Shown piece by piece: positions 35,768-43,882 of a stretch of DNA of 64,000 bases. This DNA comes from Methylorubrum rhodinum (GTDB lineage: Bacteria; Pseudomonadota; Alphaproteobacteria; Rhizobiales; Beijerinckiaceae): assembly GCF_014199935.1 (NCBI RefSeq), contig NZ_JACHOP010000004.1, positions 124,001-188,000 on the forward strand, written 5' to 3'. Numbering within the stretch: the first letter of the stretch is position 1; each line of letters opens with the position of its first letter. The notes under the pieces are model-generated. The model made no database searches. It was not told the DNA's origin and worked only from the letters and a program-made list of their open reading frames with translations. A program made the position numbers and the translations under genes.

Positions 35768-36547
35768 TCAAGCCGGCGGTTTCGCCCCCGGCCGCCGCGC
35801 CGCCAGCGTCACCGCCGGCCCGTTCACGAAGTCCGGATCGTCGGTGATGATCGTGGTCTCGCTGAGCCCGTGATGGGCGAGCACGCGGATCAGGTCGGGC
35901 AGTTTCATCCAGCGGGTCCGGTCGCGGTTGCCGCCCCAGAAGTTGGCGAGCTTGCGGTCCCGATAGGCCAGTTCGTGCAGCGACAGCCGCATCCCCTCGT
36001 GCTCGACGGATCGCGTGACGTGGCGGCGCAGGCGCCGCTCCTCGCGGAAGTAGTGGGTCCAGATGAAGATCCGGTCGGTGCGGGCGGCCGCGAGCCGGAT
36101 CAGCTCCAGCGGGTCGAGCATGTGGTAGAGGATGCCGCAGCAGAAGATCATGTCGTAGCGCGGCCCCGGCGCCTCCAGATGCCGGCTGACGTCGCCGAGC
36201 AGGAAGGTCGAGCGGGTGAGCCCGGCGATGTTCTTGACGATCAACGACTTGAGGAACGCCTCCGAGTTCGACTCGACCGCCGTGATCCGCTTCGCGCCCA
36301 ACGCTTCGAGCTGGCAGGTATGGGCGCCCTCCAGCGGCCCGAGTTCGAGCACGTCGTAGCCGTCGAGCCGCCCGTTCACCCCGAGATGCGCGGCGGCCTG
36401 ACCGGGACGCGGATCGGCGCGGAACCCCGGCAGCCCGCCGGAGGGGAGGCCGGGCGCCAGCTCGGACAGGTCGCTCGCCCAGCGGTCGGCGAACAGGTCG
36501 GTCGCGTTGCGGTGGATCGGTGTGGTCGTGACGAAGACGCGGCTCAT
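35768..36547 (-). CDS. Class I SAM-dependent methyltransferase
   Basis: 259 residues from the ATG at 36547 (GCAGGAC upstream); the frame opens at 36649 but the extra part is unlike the family. YDVLELGPLEGAHTCQLEALGAKRITAVESNSEAF carries SAM motifs I and II, and YDMIFCCGILYHMLDPLELIRLAA is the post-motif III region common in CmoB-like/DUF1698 methyltransferases. A stretch WTHYFREERRLRRHVTR and a basic mid-region may bind the acceptor, which is unknown. Upstream of gatB on the same strand with an 80-nt gap. Confidence 0.82.
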   Translation of the reverse strand: MSRVFVTTTPIHRNATDLFADRWASDLSELAPGLPSGGLPGFRADPRPGQAAAHLGVNGRLDGYDVLELGPLEGAHTCQLEALGAKRITAVESNSEAFLKSLIVKNIAGLTRSTFLLGDVSRHLEAPGPRYDMIFCCGILYHMLDPLELIRLAAARTDRIFIWTHYFREERRLRRHVTRSVEHEGMRLSLHELAYRDRKLANFWGGNRDRTRWMKLPDLIRVLAHHGLSETTIITDDPDFVNGPAVTLAARRPGAKPPA

Positions 36548-36656
36548 GTCCTGCGTGCTCGGGAACCGGGCGGCCCGCGTCAAGCCCCCGATGATTCCGA
36601 TCGAGGATCGAAGGGCAACTCGAAGCGCACCCATGCCTTGATGCACCATCTTCCGC

Positions 36657-36771
36657 CGTCATTCCGGGGCCGCGGAGCGGAACCCGGAACCCACCCGTGA
36701 TGCGCGCCTTACGGTGAGCGTCAGGGCCAGTCGTGGATTCCGGGTTCGCCTTCGGCGCCCCGGAATGACGG
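36657..36771. repeat. Dispersed intergenic inverted repeat A, copy 2
   Basis: Same outer arms (GTCATTCCGGGGC / GCCCCGGAATGAC) and inner arms (GAACCCGGAA / TTCCGGGTTC) as the copy at 5086-5199, with the shared GTGATGCGCG core and a differing spacer. It lies between the 5' end of the methyltransferase gene and the 3' end of the CDF transporter gene. Confidence 0.75.
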
Positions 36772-36800
36772 TGGCGTGTGATAATTGCCTCAGCCGCCCG

Positions 36801-37688
36801 TCAGATCACCGGCACCCCCCGCGCCTTCGCCTTGTCCCCCGGCTCGACGTGGATCACCACCACCGCCCCCTCGATCTCGGTCTCGATGGCGTCCTCCAGC
36901 CGGTCGCAGATCGCGTGCGATTCCTTCACGGTCATCTCGCCCGGAACAACGAGGTGGAAATCGATGAAGGTGGCGCTGCCGGCGTGGCGCGTGCGGACGT
37001 CGTGGGCCTCCAGGGCGCCCTCGCCGTGGGTCGAGATGAGGGCGCGGATGCGGGTGATCATCTCGGGCGAGGCCGCCTGATCCATCAGGCCGTTCACCGA
37101 ATCGCGCACCATGGTCCAGCCCGACCACAGGATGTTGAGGGCGACCAACCCGGCCACCACCGGATCGAGCACCAGCGTGCCGGTGGCGTAGACGAGCCCG
37201 ACGCCGATGAGCACGCCGCCCGAGGTGACCACGTCGGCGACGATGTGGCGGGCGTCCGCGATCAGTGCGGGCGATCGCAGCGCGCGGCCCTGGCGGAACA
37301 GCGCGAACGCCCAGACGGCGTTGATGGCGGTCGCCACGCCGTTGATCGCGAGGCCGAGCGTCGGCGCGTCGAGGGGCTTCGGGTCGAGGATGCCGTGAGA
37401 GGCCTCGCGCAGGATCAGCACGGCGGCGACGATGACGAGCGCGCCCTCGATCACGGCGGAAAAATACTCGGCCTTGTGATGGCCGTAGGGGTGCTCCGCG
37501 TCCGCCGGCCGGGCGGCGACGCGCAGGGCCAGGAAGGCGCATACCGCCGCCACCACGTTGATGATGCTCTCCAGCGCGTCCGAGTAGAGCGCGAGGCTGC
37601 CGGTGAGCCAGTAGGCGGAAAACTTCAGCGCCGTCACGACGACGCCCACGGCGGCGCTCGCGAGAGCGGCTTGTTCGGAGCGGGTCAT
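36801..37688 (-). CDS. Cation diffusion facilitator (CDF) transporter
   Basis: 295 residues with six membrane segments. The TM2 metal-site region SLALYSDALESIINV, the cytoplasmic signature HPYGHHKAEYFSAVIEGALV and TM5 ARHIVADVVTS (HxxxD) indicate a Zn/Fe/Mn-type CDF proton antiporter. The C-terminal cytoplasmic metallochaperone-like fold ends in VVVIHVEPGDKAKARG. It would export divalent cations from the cytosol; the metal cannot be read from sequence alone. Confidence 0.92.
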   Translation of the reverse strand: MTRSEQAALASAAVGVVVTALKFSAYWLTGSLALYSDALESIINVVAAVCAFLALRVAARPADAEHPYGHHKAEYFSAVIEGALVIVAAVLILREASHGILDPKPLDAPTLGLAINGVATAINAVWAFALFRQGRALRSPALIADARHIVADVVTSGGVLIGVGLVYATGTLVLDPVVAGLVALNILWSGWTMVRDSVNGLMDQAASPEMITRIRALISTHGEGALEAHDVRTRHAGSATFIDFHLVVPGEMTVKESHAICDRLEDAIETEIEGAVVVIHVEPGDKAKARGVPVI

Positions 37689-37877
37689 GGCGGAGGGTCG
37701 GGGCGTGGCGGGGTGTCACGCCCTTAAGGCCTTCGCCTCCCGGAAGGCCACGGCAAAGGTCTTAGCCCGAGCTATCCGCTCGCGCCGTATCAGCCCTGAT
37801 TGCCTCGAGCCGGCGGCTCCAGTCCTTGTTGTGTCGCGCATTCTCGCGACGAACCGGTGTCCCCTTCGTCGGAATGC

Positions 37878-37926
37878 GCTCAAAGTGTTCGTACCGCACC
37901 GGCTTTTCCGAAAGCCGGCGGCCACC
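37878..37926. repeat. Dispersed intergenic repeat B, copy 1
   Basis: A 49-bp block containing CCGCACCGGCTTTTCCGAAA and GCCGGCGGCCACC matches 48373-48421 at about 38 of 49 positions without gaps. The CCGGCTTTTCCGAAAGCCGG core is itself a hairpin. It lies in the 253-bp gap between the CDF gene and the two small genes; I see no gene in that gap. Confidence 0.6.
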
Positions 37927-37941
37927 TTTCATGCCGACGCT

Positions 37942-38154
37942 TCAAGCCCCGGCCGCCTCCGCGGGCAGACGCCCGCGGGCGATCTCCCTGGCGCGGCAGC
38001 GTTCGGCCAAGTCGCGGGCACGCTTGGCACGCCGTGCGTAGCCGCGGGCGAGCCAGCCGAAGGTGGCCCGCTCGGCCAGCCCGTCGAAGCGGGCCGCCTC
38101 CTTCTCCCAGTAGCGCATGGTCTGCGCGTCGAGGGTCTCGTGCGGAATGGCCAT
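37942..38154 (-). CDS. Small helical hypothetical protein (70 aa)
   Basis: 70 residues from the ATG at 38154, preceded by AGGAGGG at ideal spacing. The product ([60 protein letters not shown]) is highly charged and predicted all-helical, with no signal peptide. No family recognised. It starts 10 nt after the stop of the co-directional 85-residue gene, forming a small two-gene operon. Confidence 0.7.
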   Translation of the reverse strand: MAIPHETLDAQTMRYWEKEAARFDGLAERATFGWLARGYARRAKRARDLAERCRAREIARGRLPAEAAGA

Positions 38155-38164
38155 CCGTCCCTCC

Positions 38165-38422
38165 TCAGGCCTCGGGCGCGGGCGGCGCCTCGGTCTCATC
38201 GACGAGGAGCGCGTCCTCGTCACCCTCGTACGAGCCCGCGCCGCGGTTCGGCAGCGGCTGGCCCGGCGTGCCGAACGGCTCGCTCGGATAGGCTTGCGCG
38301 AAGCGGCGCCGGGCGTCGGTTTCATCCTCGGCCTTCAGGCTGACCTGGGGCGTCTCGGGCAGCGGCCAGCGCGGATCGGCCGGATCGCGCGGGCGCAGGG
38401 CGTACCATCTCATCTCGGCCAT
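38165..38422 (-). CDS. Small acidic hypothetical protein (85 aa)
   Basis: 85 residues from ATG 38422. The N-terminal [45 protein letters not shown] resembles small DUF-type domains that begin with a MRWYALRP/VxA strand, while the C-terminal half is acidic and Pro-rich ([20 protein letters not shown]) and probably disordered. First gene of the two-gene unit. Function unknown. Confidence 0.68.
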   Translation of the reverse strand: MAEMRWYALRPRDPADPRWPLPETPQVSLKAEDETDARRRFAQAYPSEPFGTPGQPLPNRGAGSYEGDEDALLVDETEAPPAPEA

Positions 38423-38488
38423 CGATTCTCGTCGATCGGGTTCGCGAAACCGCGGATCAACGCGCCAGTCGCGCCCCGGCTGCATCGC

Positions 38489-39952
38489 TCAAGCGGGAAC
38501 GAGCCGGGCGAGGTAGCGGCCGGCTTTCTCCCCATCGCCCGCCGGAGCGCTGAGACCCACATAGCCGTCGGGCCGCACCAGATGGAGAAGGCCGTCCGGC
38601 GAGGGACGGGCCTCCGGGGCGAGCAGGGTGGGGAAGCGGGCGCCGAGCGCGGCGCTCTCCGGTCCGTCCTCGGCGTAGAGCACGAAGCGCGGCGCCCCGC
38701 CCGCGCCGGGGGGCGGCCCGGCATCGTGCTCGGGCGGCCAGCGCAGGCCCGCGCCGGGTCCCTCGGAGAGGACGCTGTCGGGATAGCCGATCTCGATCTC
38801 GCTCATGGTCGCGGCCATCCGGTCGCGCACCGCGTGGACGCCGAGCAGCGCCCGGAGCGCGAGGTTGCGCGCCGCCTGGGCGGCCGGGTGGGCGAGCGTC
38901 GCCGCCGCCGTGAGACGCGAGGCGTTGCGCAGCACCATCGCGCCGACCGCGTTGCGCTCGGGGCCGTAGCTGTCGAGGAGGTCCGGGGCCGCCTCGCCCC
39001 GCAGAACCAGGGCGAGCTTCCAGGCGAGGTTCACCGCGTCCTGCATGCCGGTGTTCATGCCCTGGCCGCCCGCCGGGCTGTGGATGTGGGCGGCATCGCC
39101 TGCCAGGAACACGCGGTCGGTGCGGTACTGCGAGACCTTGCGCTCGTTGATGCGGAACGGGCTGAGCCAGACCGGGTCGGACAGGAACATGCCGCCCCCG
39201 GCCCGCGCCTCGACCAGTGCCTGCATTGCGGCGAGCGTCGGGTCCGGTCGCGGACGGTCGGGATCGATCGCGCCGACGGTCGCGACGATGCGGGCCCGTC
39301 CTCCGGGGATCGGAAAGAGGACGAGCGGCCCGTCGCGGTGGAGATACACCGCGATCTCGTCCGGCGGCGGCGCGCCCGTCCCCGCGACCCGGACATCGGC
39401 GAGCCACCATTCGTCGCCCTGCGCCTGCCCCTCGAAGGGCAGGGCGAGGCCGTGGCGCACGCGCGAATGCGCCCCGTCGCAGCCGATCAGGAAAGAAGTG
39501 GCGACGTCCTCCTCGCGCCCGTCGGCATGGAGCAGCCGGGCCGTCACCGCGTCGGAGGTCTGCGAGAAGTCCGTGAGCGCTACCTCGCGCTCGATGGCGA
39601 CGCCGAACCCCGCCAGATGCTCGGTGAGCAGCCGCTCAGTCTCGGCCTGCGGGATCATCAGGGCGAAGGGGTAGGGGCTGGCGATCTCCGTGAAGCGGGC
39701 GCTGCCGAGCACTTGGCCGCCGCTGCGGAGCGTCGCGCCCCGCGCCTGCAGGCCGGCGGCCAGGAAGGGCGCGGAGCAGCCCATCCGGTCCATCAGTTCG
39801 AGGGTGCGCGACCAGACCACGAGGGCCTTCGAGGTCCGCGTCGGCTCGGGGCTGCGATCGATCAGCCGCACGCCGATTCCGTAGCGCGCCAATTCGCAGG
39901 CGAGGGTCAGGCCGACGGGCCCGGCCCCGACGATAAGGATGTTTTCGAGCAC
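38489..39952 (-). CDS. FAD-dependent aromatic-type monooxygenase (PheA/TfdB/UbiH-like)
   Basis: 487 residues starting with GTG at 39952 (GGAGGGACC upstream). Rossmann FAD motif [23 protein letters not shown], the DG-containing [15 protein letters not shown] fingerprint and the flavin ribityl motif [33 protein letters not shown] are complete. The C-terminal thioredoxin-like domain ([18 protein letters not shown] ... [16 protein letters not shown]) is that of the PheA/TfdB and polyketide hydroxylase (MhpA-like) group. It probably hydroxylates a phenolic substrate using NAD(P)H and O2; substrate unknown. Divergent from queA. Confidence 0.9.
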   Translation of the reverse strand: MLENILIVGAGPVGLTLACELARYGIGVRLIDRSPEPTRTSKALVVWSRTLELMDRMGCSAPFLAAGLQARGATLRSGGQVLGSARFTEIASPYPFALMIPQAETERLLTEHLAGFGVAIEREVALTDFSQTSDAVTARLLHADGREEDVATSFLIGCDGAHSRVRHGLALPFEGQAQGDEWWLADVRVAGTGAPPPDEIAVYLHRDGPLVLFPIPGGRARIVATVGAIDPDRPRPDPTLAAMQALVEARAGGGMFLSDPVWLSPFRINERKVSQYRTDRVFLAGDAAHIHSPAGGQGMNTGMQDAVNLAWKLALVLRGEAAPDLLDSYGPERNAVGAMVLRNASRLTAAATLAHPAAQAARNLALRALLGVHAVRDRMAATMSEIEIGYPDSVLSEGPGAGLRWPPEHDAGPPPGAGGAPRFVLYAEDGPESAALGARFPTLLAPEARPSPDGLLHLVRPDGYVGLSAPAGDGEKAGRYLARLVPA

Positions 39953-40060
39953 CGGTGGTCCCTCCGGTCGAGCGCGTCCCTCGGCGCCTGCATGCGCCTC
40001 GGACCCGGCCGGAGCAACCGGCATTTGCCTCCCGGCCGCATCCGCGGCAAAGCCGCTTCC

Positions 40061-41161
40061 ATGCGCGTGGACCTGTTCGACTTCGATCTCCCCGAGGAGC
40101 GGATCGCGCTGCGCCCGGCGAGCCCGCGCGACGCGAGCCGCCTGCTCGTGGTGCGGCCGGGCGCGGCGCCGCTCGACCGCGGCGTGCGCGATCTGCCGGG
40201 ACTGCTGGCGCCGGGCGACGTGCTGGTCTTCAACGACACCCGCGTGATCCCCGCTCGCCTGTCCGGCATCCGCCACCGCGCCGGAGGCACCGGCCAGCGT
40301 TGCGAGGCGATGCTCCACCTGCGCGAGGCGCCGGATCGCTGGCGCGCCTTCGCCCGCCCGGCCAAGCGGCTGGCGGTCGCAGACCGCATCCGCTTCGGCC
40401 CCGTGGGGGAGGGGACGGGCGAGGTCTGCGCCCTGACAGGCCTGGAGGCGTCCGTCGAGGCCAAGGGGGAGGGGGGCGAGGTGACCTTACGCTTCGACCT
40501 CGCCGGGCCGGCCCTCGACGAGGCCATCATGGCGCTCGGAGCCCTGCCGCTGCCGCCCTACATCGCTGGCAAGCGCGCCACCGACGCCCAGGACGCAACC
40601 GACTACCAGACCGTCTATGCCCGCGAGCCCGGTGCGGTCGCGGCCCCCACCGCCGGCCTGCACTTTTCGGATTCTTTGTTGGACGCCATCGACCGAGCGG
40701 GGATCGGGCGCGCTCACGTCACCCTGCATGTCGGGGCCGGCACCTTCCTGCCCGTGAAGGCCGACGACACCGCCGACCACCGCATGCATGCCGAGATCGG
40801 CACGATCGACGCGGCCACGGCGGAGCGCCTCAACACGGCGCGTGCGAGCGGCGGCCGTGTCGTCGCGGTCGGCACCACGGCACTGCGCCTGCTGGAGAGC
40901 GCGGCCGACCCCGACGGCACGATCCGCCCGTTCGTCGGCGCCACCGAGATCTTCATCACGCCGGGCTACCGCTTCCGCGCCGTCGATGCGCTGGTGACGA
41001 ACTTCCACCTGCCGCGCTCGACCCTGTTCATGCTGGTGAGCGCGTTCGCCGGGCTCGACACGATGCGCGCGGCCTACGCGCACGCGATTTCGAGCGGCTA
41101 CCGCTTCTACTCCTACGGCGATGCGAGCCTGCTGTTTCCGGCGCCGCCCCCCGCTCCGTGA
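40061..41161 (+). CDS. queA: S-adenosylmethionine:tRNA ribosyltransferase-isomerase QueA
   Basis: 366 residues from ATG 40061. [29 protein letters not shown], the [21 protein letters not shown] block, [15 protein letters not shown] and [19 protein letters not shown] are diagnostic. It adds the cyclopentene ring of epoxyqueuosine to preQ1-modified tRNA using SAM. Followed 14 nt later by tgt; queF lies at 47.8 kb. The reading frame is open far upstream but over unrelated sequence. Confidence 0.97.
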   Translation: MRVDLFDFDLPEERIALRPASPRDASRLLVVRPGAAPLDRGVRDLPGLLAPGDVLVFNDTRVIPARLSGIRHRAGGTGQRCEAMLHLREAPDRWRAFARPAKRLAVADRIRFGPVGEGTGEVCALTGLEASVEAKGEGGEVTLRFDLAGPALDEAIMALGALPLPPYIAGKRATDAQDATDYQTVYAREPGAVAAPTAGLHFSDSLLDAIDRAGIGRAHVTLHVGAGTFLPVKADDTADHRMHAEIGTIDAATAERLNTARASGGRVVAVGTTALRLLESAADPDGTIRPFVGATEIFITPGYRFRAVDALVTNFHLPRSTLFMLVSAFAGLDTMRAAYAHAISSGYRFYSYGDASLLFPAPPPAP

Positions 41162-41175
41162 GTCCTTGGGAAAAG

Positions 41176-42327
41176 ATGACAGACCCGCGCTCGACCAGCC
41201 CCGATTTCCGCTTTGCGGTCCACGCCCGCGACGGGCAGGCCCGCACCGGCGCCATCTCCATGCCGCGGGGCACCATTCGCACGCCAGCCTTCATGCCGGT
41301 GGGCACGGCGGCGACGGTCAAGGCGATGTATCCACAACAGGTGCGGGAGCTGGGCGCCGACGTGGTGCTCGGCAACACCTATCACCTGATGCTGCGCCCC
41401 GGCCCGGAGCGGATGGCCCGCCTCGGCGGCCTTCACGAATTCATGCGCTGGGACGGCCCGATCCTCACCGATTCCGGTGGCTTCCAGGTGATGTCGCTCT
41501 CGGCGCTGCGAAAAATCGACGAGGACGGCGTCACCTTCCGCTCCCATGTCGACGGCTCGGCCCACCGGATGAGCCCGGAGCGCTCCATCGAGATCCAAGG
41601 GCTGCTCGGCTCCGACATTCAGATGCAGCTCGACGAATGCGTGCGCCTGCCCGCCGACCACGCGGCGATCGGGAAGGCGATGCACCTGTCGCTCCGCTGG
41701 GCCGAGCGCTGCCGGGTCGCCTTCGGCGAGCAGCCGGGCAAGGCGCTGTTCGGCATCGTCCAGGGCGGCGACGTGCCCGAATTGCGGGTCGAGAGCGCGC
41801 GGGCGCTGACCGATCTCGGCCTGAAGGGCTACGCCATCGGCGGGCTGGCGGTCGGCGAGCCGCAGGCGGTGATGCTCGCCATGATCGAGACGGTGGAGCC
41901 GCACCTGCCGACGGACAAGCCGCGCTACCTCATGGGCGTCGGCACGCCCGACGACCTGATGCAGTCGGTGACCCGCGGCATCGACATGTTCGACTGCGTG
42001 ATGCCGACACGGGCCGGGCGCCACGGCCTCGCCTATACCCGCCACGGCCGGATCAACCTGCGCAACGCCCGCCACGCCGAGGACGCGCGCCCGCTGGACG
42101 AGGCCTCCGACTGCCCGGCGGCCCGCGACTATTCCCGCGCCTATCTCCACCACCTCGTCCGCTCGGACGAGATCCTGGGGATGATGCTTCTGACGTGGAA
42201 CAACCTCGCCTACTATCAGGCGCTGATGGCGGGCATGCGGGCGGCCATCGCGGAGGGGCGCCTGGCCGATTTCGTCGCCGGGACGAAGGAGGGCTGGGCC
42301 CGCGCCGAGGCCGCGCAGAAGGCTTGA
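41176..42327 (+). CDS. tgt: Queuine/preQ1 tRNA-guanine transglycosylase
   Basis: 383 residues. [29 protein letters not shown] (catalytic Asp), the zinc-site neighbourhood and [20 protein letters not shown] (nucleophile Asp region) are unmistakable. It exchanges G34 for preQ1 in GUN-anticodon tRNAs, including the tRNA-His encoded at 43.7 kb. ATG 41176 follows GGGAAAAG; it forms an operon with queA. Confidence 0.97.
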   Translation: MTDPRSTSPDFRFAVHARDGQARTGAISMPRGTIRTPAFMPVGTAATVKAMYPQQVRELGADVVLGNTYHLMLRPGPERMARLGGLHEFMRWDGPILTDSGGFQVMSLSALRKIDEDGVTFRSHVDGSAHRMSPERSIEIQGLLGSDIQMQLDECVRLPADHAAIGKAMHLSLRWAERCRVAFGEQPGKALFGIVQGGDVPELRVESARALTDLGLKGYAIGGLAVGEPQAVMLAMIETVEPHLPTDKPRYLMGVGTPDDLMQSVTRGIDMFDCVMPTRAGRHGLAYTRHGRINLRNARHAEDARPLDEASDCPAARDYSRAYLHHLVRSDEILGMMLLTWNNLAYYQALMAGMRAAIAEGRLADFVAGTKEGWARAEAAQKA

Positions 42328-42331
42328 CGCG

Positions 42332-42589
42332 TCAGCGAAGATCGGCGCGCTTCTGGGCCTTGGTGTAGCTGGTGATCGCCGCCTGACAGCCGGGCGAGAG
42401 CTTGGCCTTGTTGGTCTTGAAGCAGGCGCGCACTTCCGCGCTGTCGGGCGCGAAATCGCCGCAGAAGCTCAGGTAATCGCCGGTGCAGTGCTGCCGCAGG
42501 GCGTCGCGATCGACCGGCTGGGTCGCGGCGGGGGCGGCAAGCGCCGCGCCGGAGGTGAGGAGGAGGGCGAAGAGGGTGCGTCCGATCAT
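42332..42589 (-). CDS. Small secreted cysteine-containing protein
   Basis: 85 residues: a signal peptide (IGRTLFALLLTSGAALAAPA) then HCTGDYLSFCGDFAPDSAEVRACFKTNKAKLSPGCQAAI with four cysteines. The spacing resembles one cysteine-rich GLG1-type repeat, a pattern frequent in small periplasmic proteins of Rhizobiales. No function is known. Its stop codon lies 4 bp past the convergent tgt stop. Confidence 0.78.
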   Translation of the reverse strand: MIGRTLFALLLTSGAALAAPAATQPVDRDALRQHCTGDYLSFCGDFAPDSAEVRACFKTNKAKLSPGCQAAITSYTKAQKRADLR

Positions 42590-42789
42590 CAAGGGGTCTC
42601 CTGCGCCCGGTCCGGCCGGGCCGGGGAGGGTAGACGCTCCGATCTGGACGAGAGTGCGACCATTGCATGGCAGGTGCCTCAGCGTCTCACGTGCATGCTC
42701 CGGACGCCTGCGCACCGGCCGGCCCGGTCGGCCGATCCACGCCGCCGACGCCCGACCGGGCGCTTGCTGTGAGATCGCCTCTCCCCGTG

Positions 42790-42818
42790 TTGACCCTCCC
42801 GCCCCGACCCCCTATTGC
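42790..42818 (+). promoter_or_regulatory. Sigma-70 promoter of tRNA-Lys
   Basis: TTGACC (42790-42795), 17-nt spacer, TATTGC (42813-42818), about 55 bp upstream of the tRNA gene. The spacing is optimal and both hexamers are close to consensus. Confidence 0.6.
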
Positions 42819-42872
42819 GAGCCACGCACAACGCCCGCCCCGGCTGCACCGGACGGTCCGGCGACGCCGTGC

Positions 42873-42948
<76 letters not shown>

Positions 42949-43190
42949 TGCTCACTCGGGCTTGTCGAACGATCCCATCCTTTGTGTCAGGTAGGCGTTC
43001 AGCGTCCCTGGGCCTCCGATCGATGATTCCTTTCGGCGTTCTCGGACGATTGGATCAGACGCTCCTGTGGCCGGTCCTGTGCAACCCTTCTGATCTCCTC
43101 GTGCAGGTCCTCGACGCGAGGTGCCCGTACCGGGCTTTCATCTGGAGGCCGGAGCGCCCGAGGATGCGCGGCAAGCGGTACAGGTCGCAG

Positions 43191-43322
43191 CCCATCCTGC
43201 GTCTGAGCCTGCACGAAGCCGAAGCGCCAAACGTCGTGGCGGCGAGGGGGTCGTGATGGCACGCACGAGCCGTCGATGAGCCGGAGCCGGCTTCGGGGTC
43301 CATGTCGGCTGGGGACCTTCAG
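43191..43322 (-). pseudogene. IS3-family transposase OrfB fragment
   Basis: The minus-strand frame reads LKVPSRHGPRSRLRLIDGSC, then RRHDVWRFGFVQAQTQDG. This parallels the IS3/IS407-group OrfB segment just before the first catalytic Asp (LKVPQ..P.R.RLWLNDGSC..RP...HVWSYDFV..RTHDGR, recalled from the family). The DDE residues downstream are not in the same frame and no ends of an element are seen. A dead fragment of about 44 codons. Confidence 0.5.
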
Positions 43323-43410
43323 CGCTGCGCGCCGCCCCGGACGCAGCGCCGCGGCACTCACCGAAGATCCTGACCATGCCGTCCGGGTGAGCCTGGTTGA
43401 AGCGCAACTT

Positions 43411-43580
43411 CCACGCGACAGGGGCAGAGACGGCCAAGGCGGCCGAAATCGCCGCCGGTCTCTATTTCCACAACCTGCGCGGCACCTCGGTGACGATGCT
43501 CGCCGAGGCGGGGCTGCCCGGTGCCGGAGATCGCGACGATCACCGGCGAGCGTAGCGCGATCGCGAAGCCGGAAGACCAC
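43411..43580 (+). pseudogene. Tyrosine recombinase (phage integrase) C-terminal fragment, frameshifted
   Basis: The plus strand reads LYFHNLRGTSVTMLAEAGLP at about 43460-43518, the box containing the catalytic Arg of tyrosine recombinases, then a one-base shift into VPEIATITGERS at about 43519-43555. In intact relatives these are one frame (FHDLRGTAVTMLAEAG...VPEIAAITGHS). The catalytic His is replaced (ITGE for ITGH) and the active-site Tyr is not evident. Broken remnant beside tRNA-His. Confidence 0.65.
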
Positions 43581-43661
43581 CGCCCCGCAAGGGGATGGAA
43601 ACCAAAGGGCAAACCGGGGCCAGACCCATCGGCCAGACCCCGGCTAAGTCCCTGAAAAGAA

Positions 43662-43738
43662 TGGTACCACCGCCCCGGCTCGAACGGGGGACCCCTAGAT
43701 CCACAATCTAGTGCTCTAACCAACTGAGCTACGGCGGC
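43662..43738 (-). tRNA. tRNA-His (GUG), alphaproteobacterial type lacking G-1
   Basis: 77 nt on the minus strand: acceptor GCCGCCG / CGGTGGT, D-arm AGCTCAGTTGGTTAGAGC, anticodon stem-loop CTAGA-TTGTGGA-TCTAG (anticodon GTG), T-arm CCCCG-TTCGAGC-CGGGG, then ACCA. The discriminator is A73 and the base before position 1 is T, so the usual bacterial G-1:C73 pair is absent. That is the known alphaproteobacterial variant recognised by a divergent HisRS. Confidence 0.95.
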
Positions 43739-43882
43739 ACGCGAGGGGGACTTATCGCGGGGCTCGCGGCATTTCAAGCGCCTCGTCGCGGCTTCTCCCC
43801 GCATGGCGTTCCCGCATCGCGCCGGGCGCGTGCGGATGCTAGACCGCGGGCGCATGATGCCCGCCCGTTACCCCTGCCCGCG

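Larger units (their letters stand above)
42949..43661. mobile_element. Decayed mobile-element region between tRNA-Lys and tRNA-His
   Basis: 713 bp without an intact gene. It holds an IS3-type transposase fragment on the minus strand (about 43191-43322) and a tyrosine-recombinase fragment on the plus strand (about 43411-43580). The ACCACCGCCCC string at the 3' end of tRNA-His recurs at 43576-43586, a possible but weak attachment-site echo. The stretch 42949-43190 shows nothing I recognise. Two tRNA genes flanking integrase debris is a common scar of past island insertion. Confidence 0.6.

Noticed and set aside
42949..43661. Possible intact integrase or island at the tRNA genes
   Set aside because: Only fragments with frameshifts and lost catalytic residues; no cargo genes or convincing attachment-site pair.
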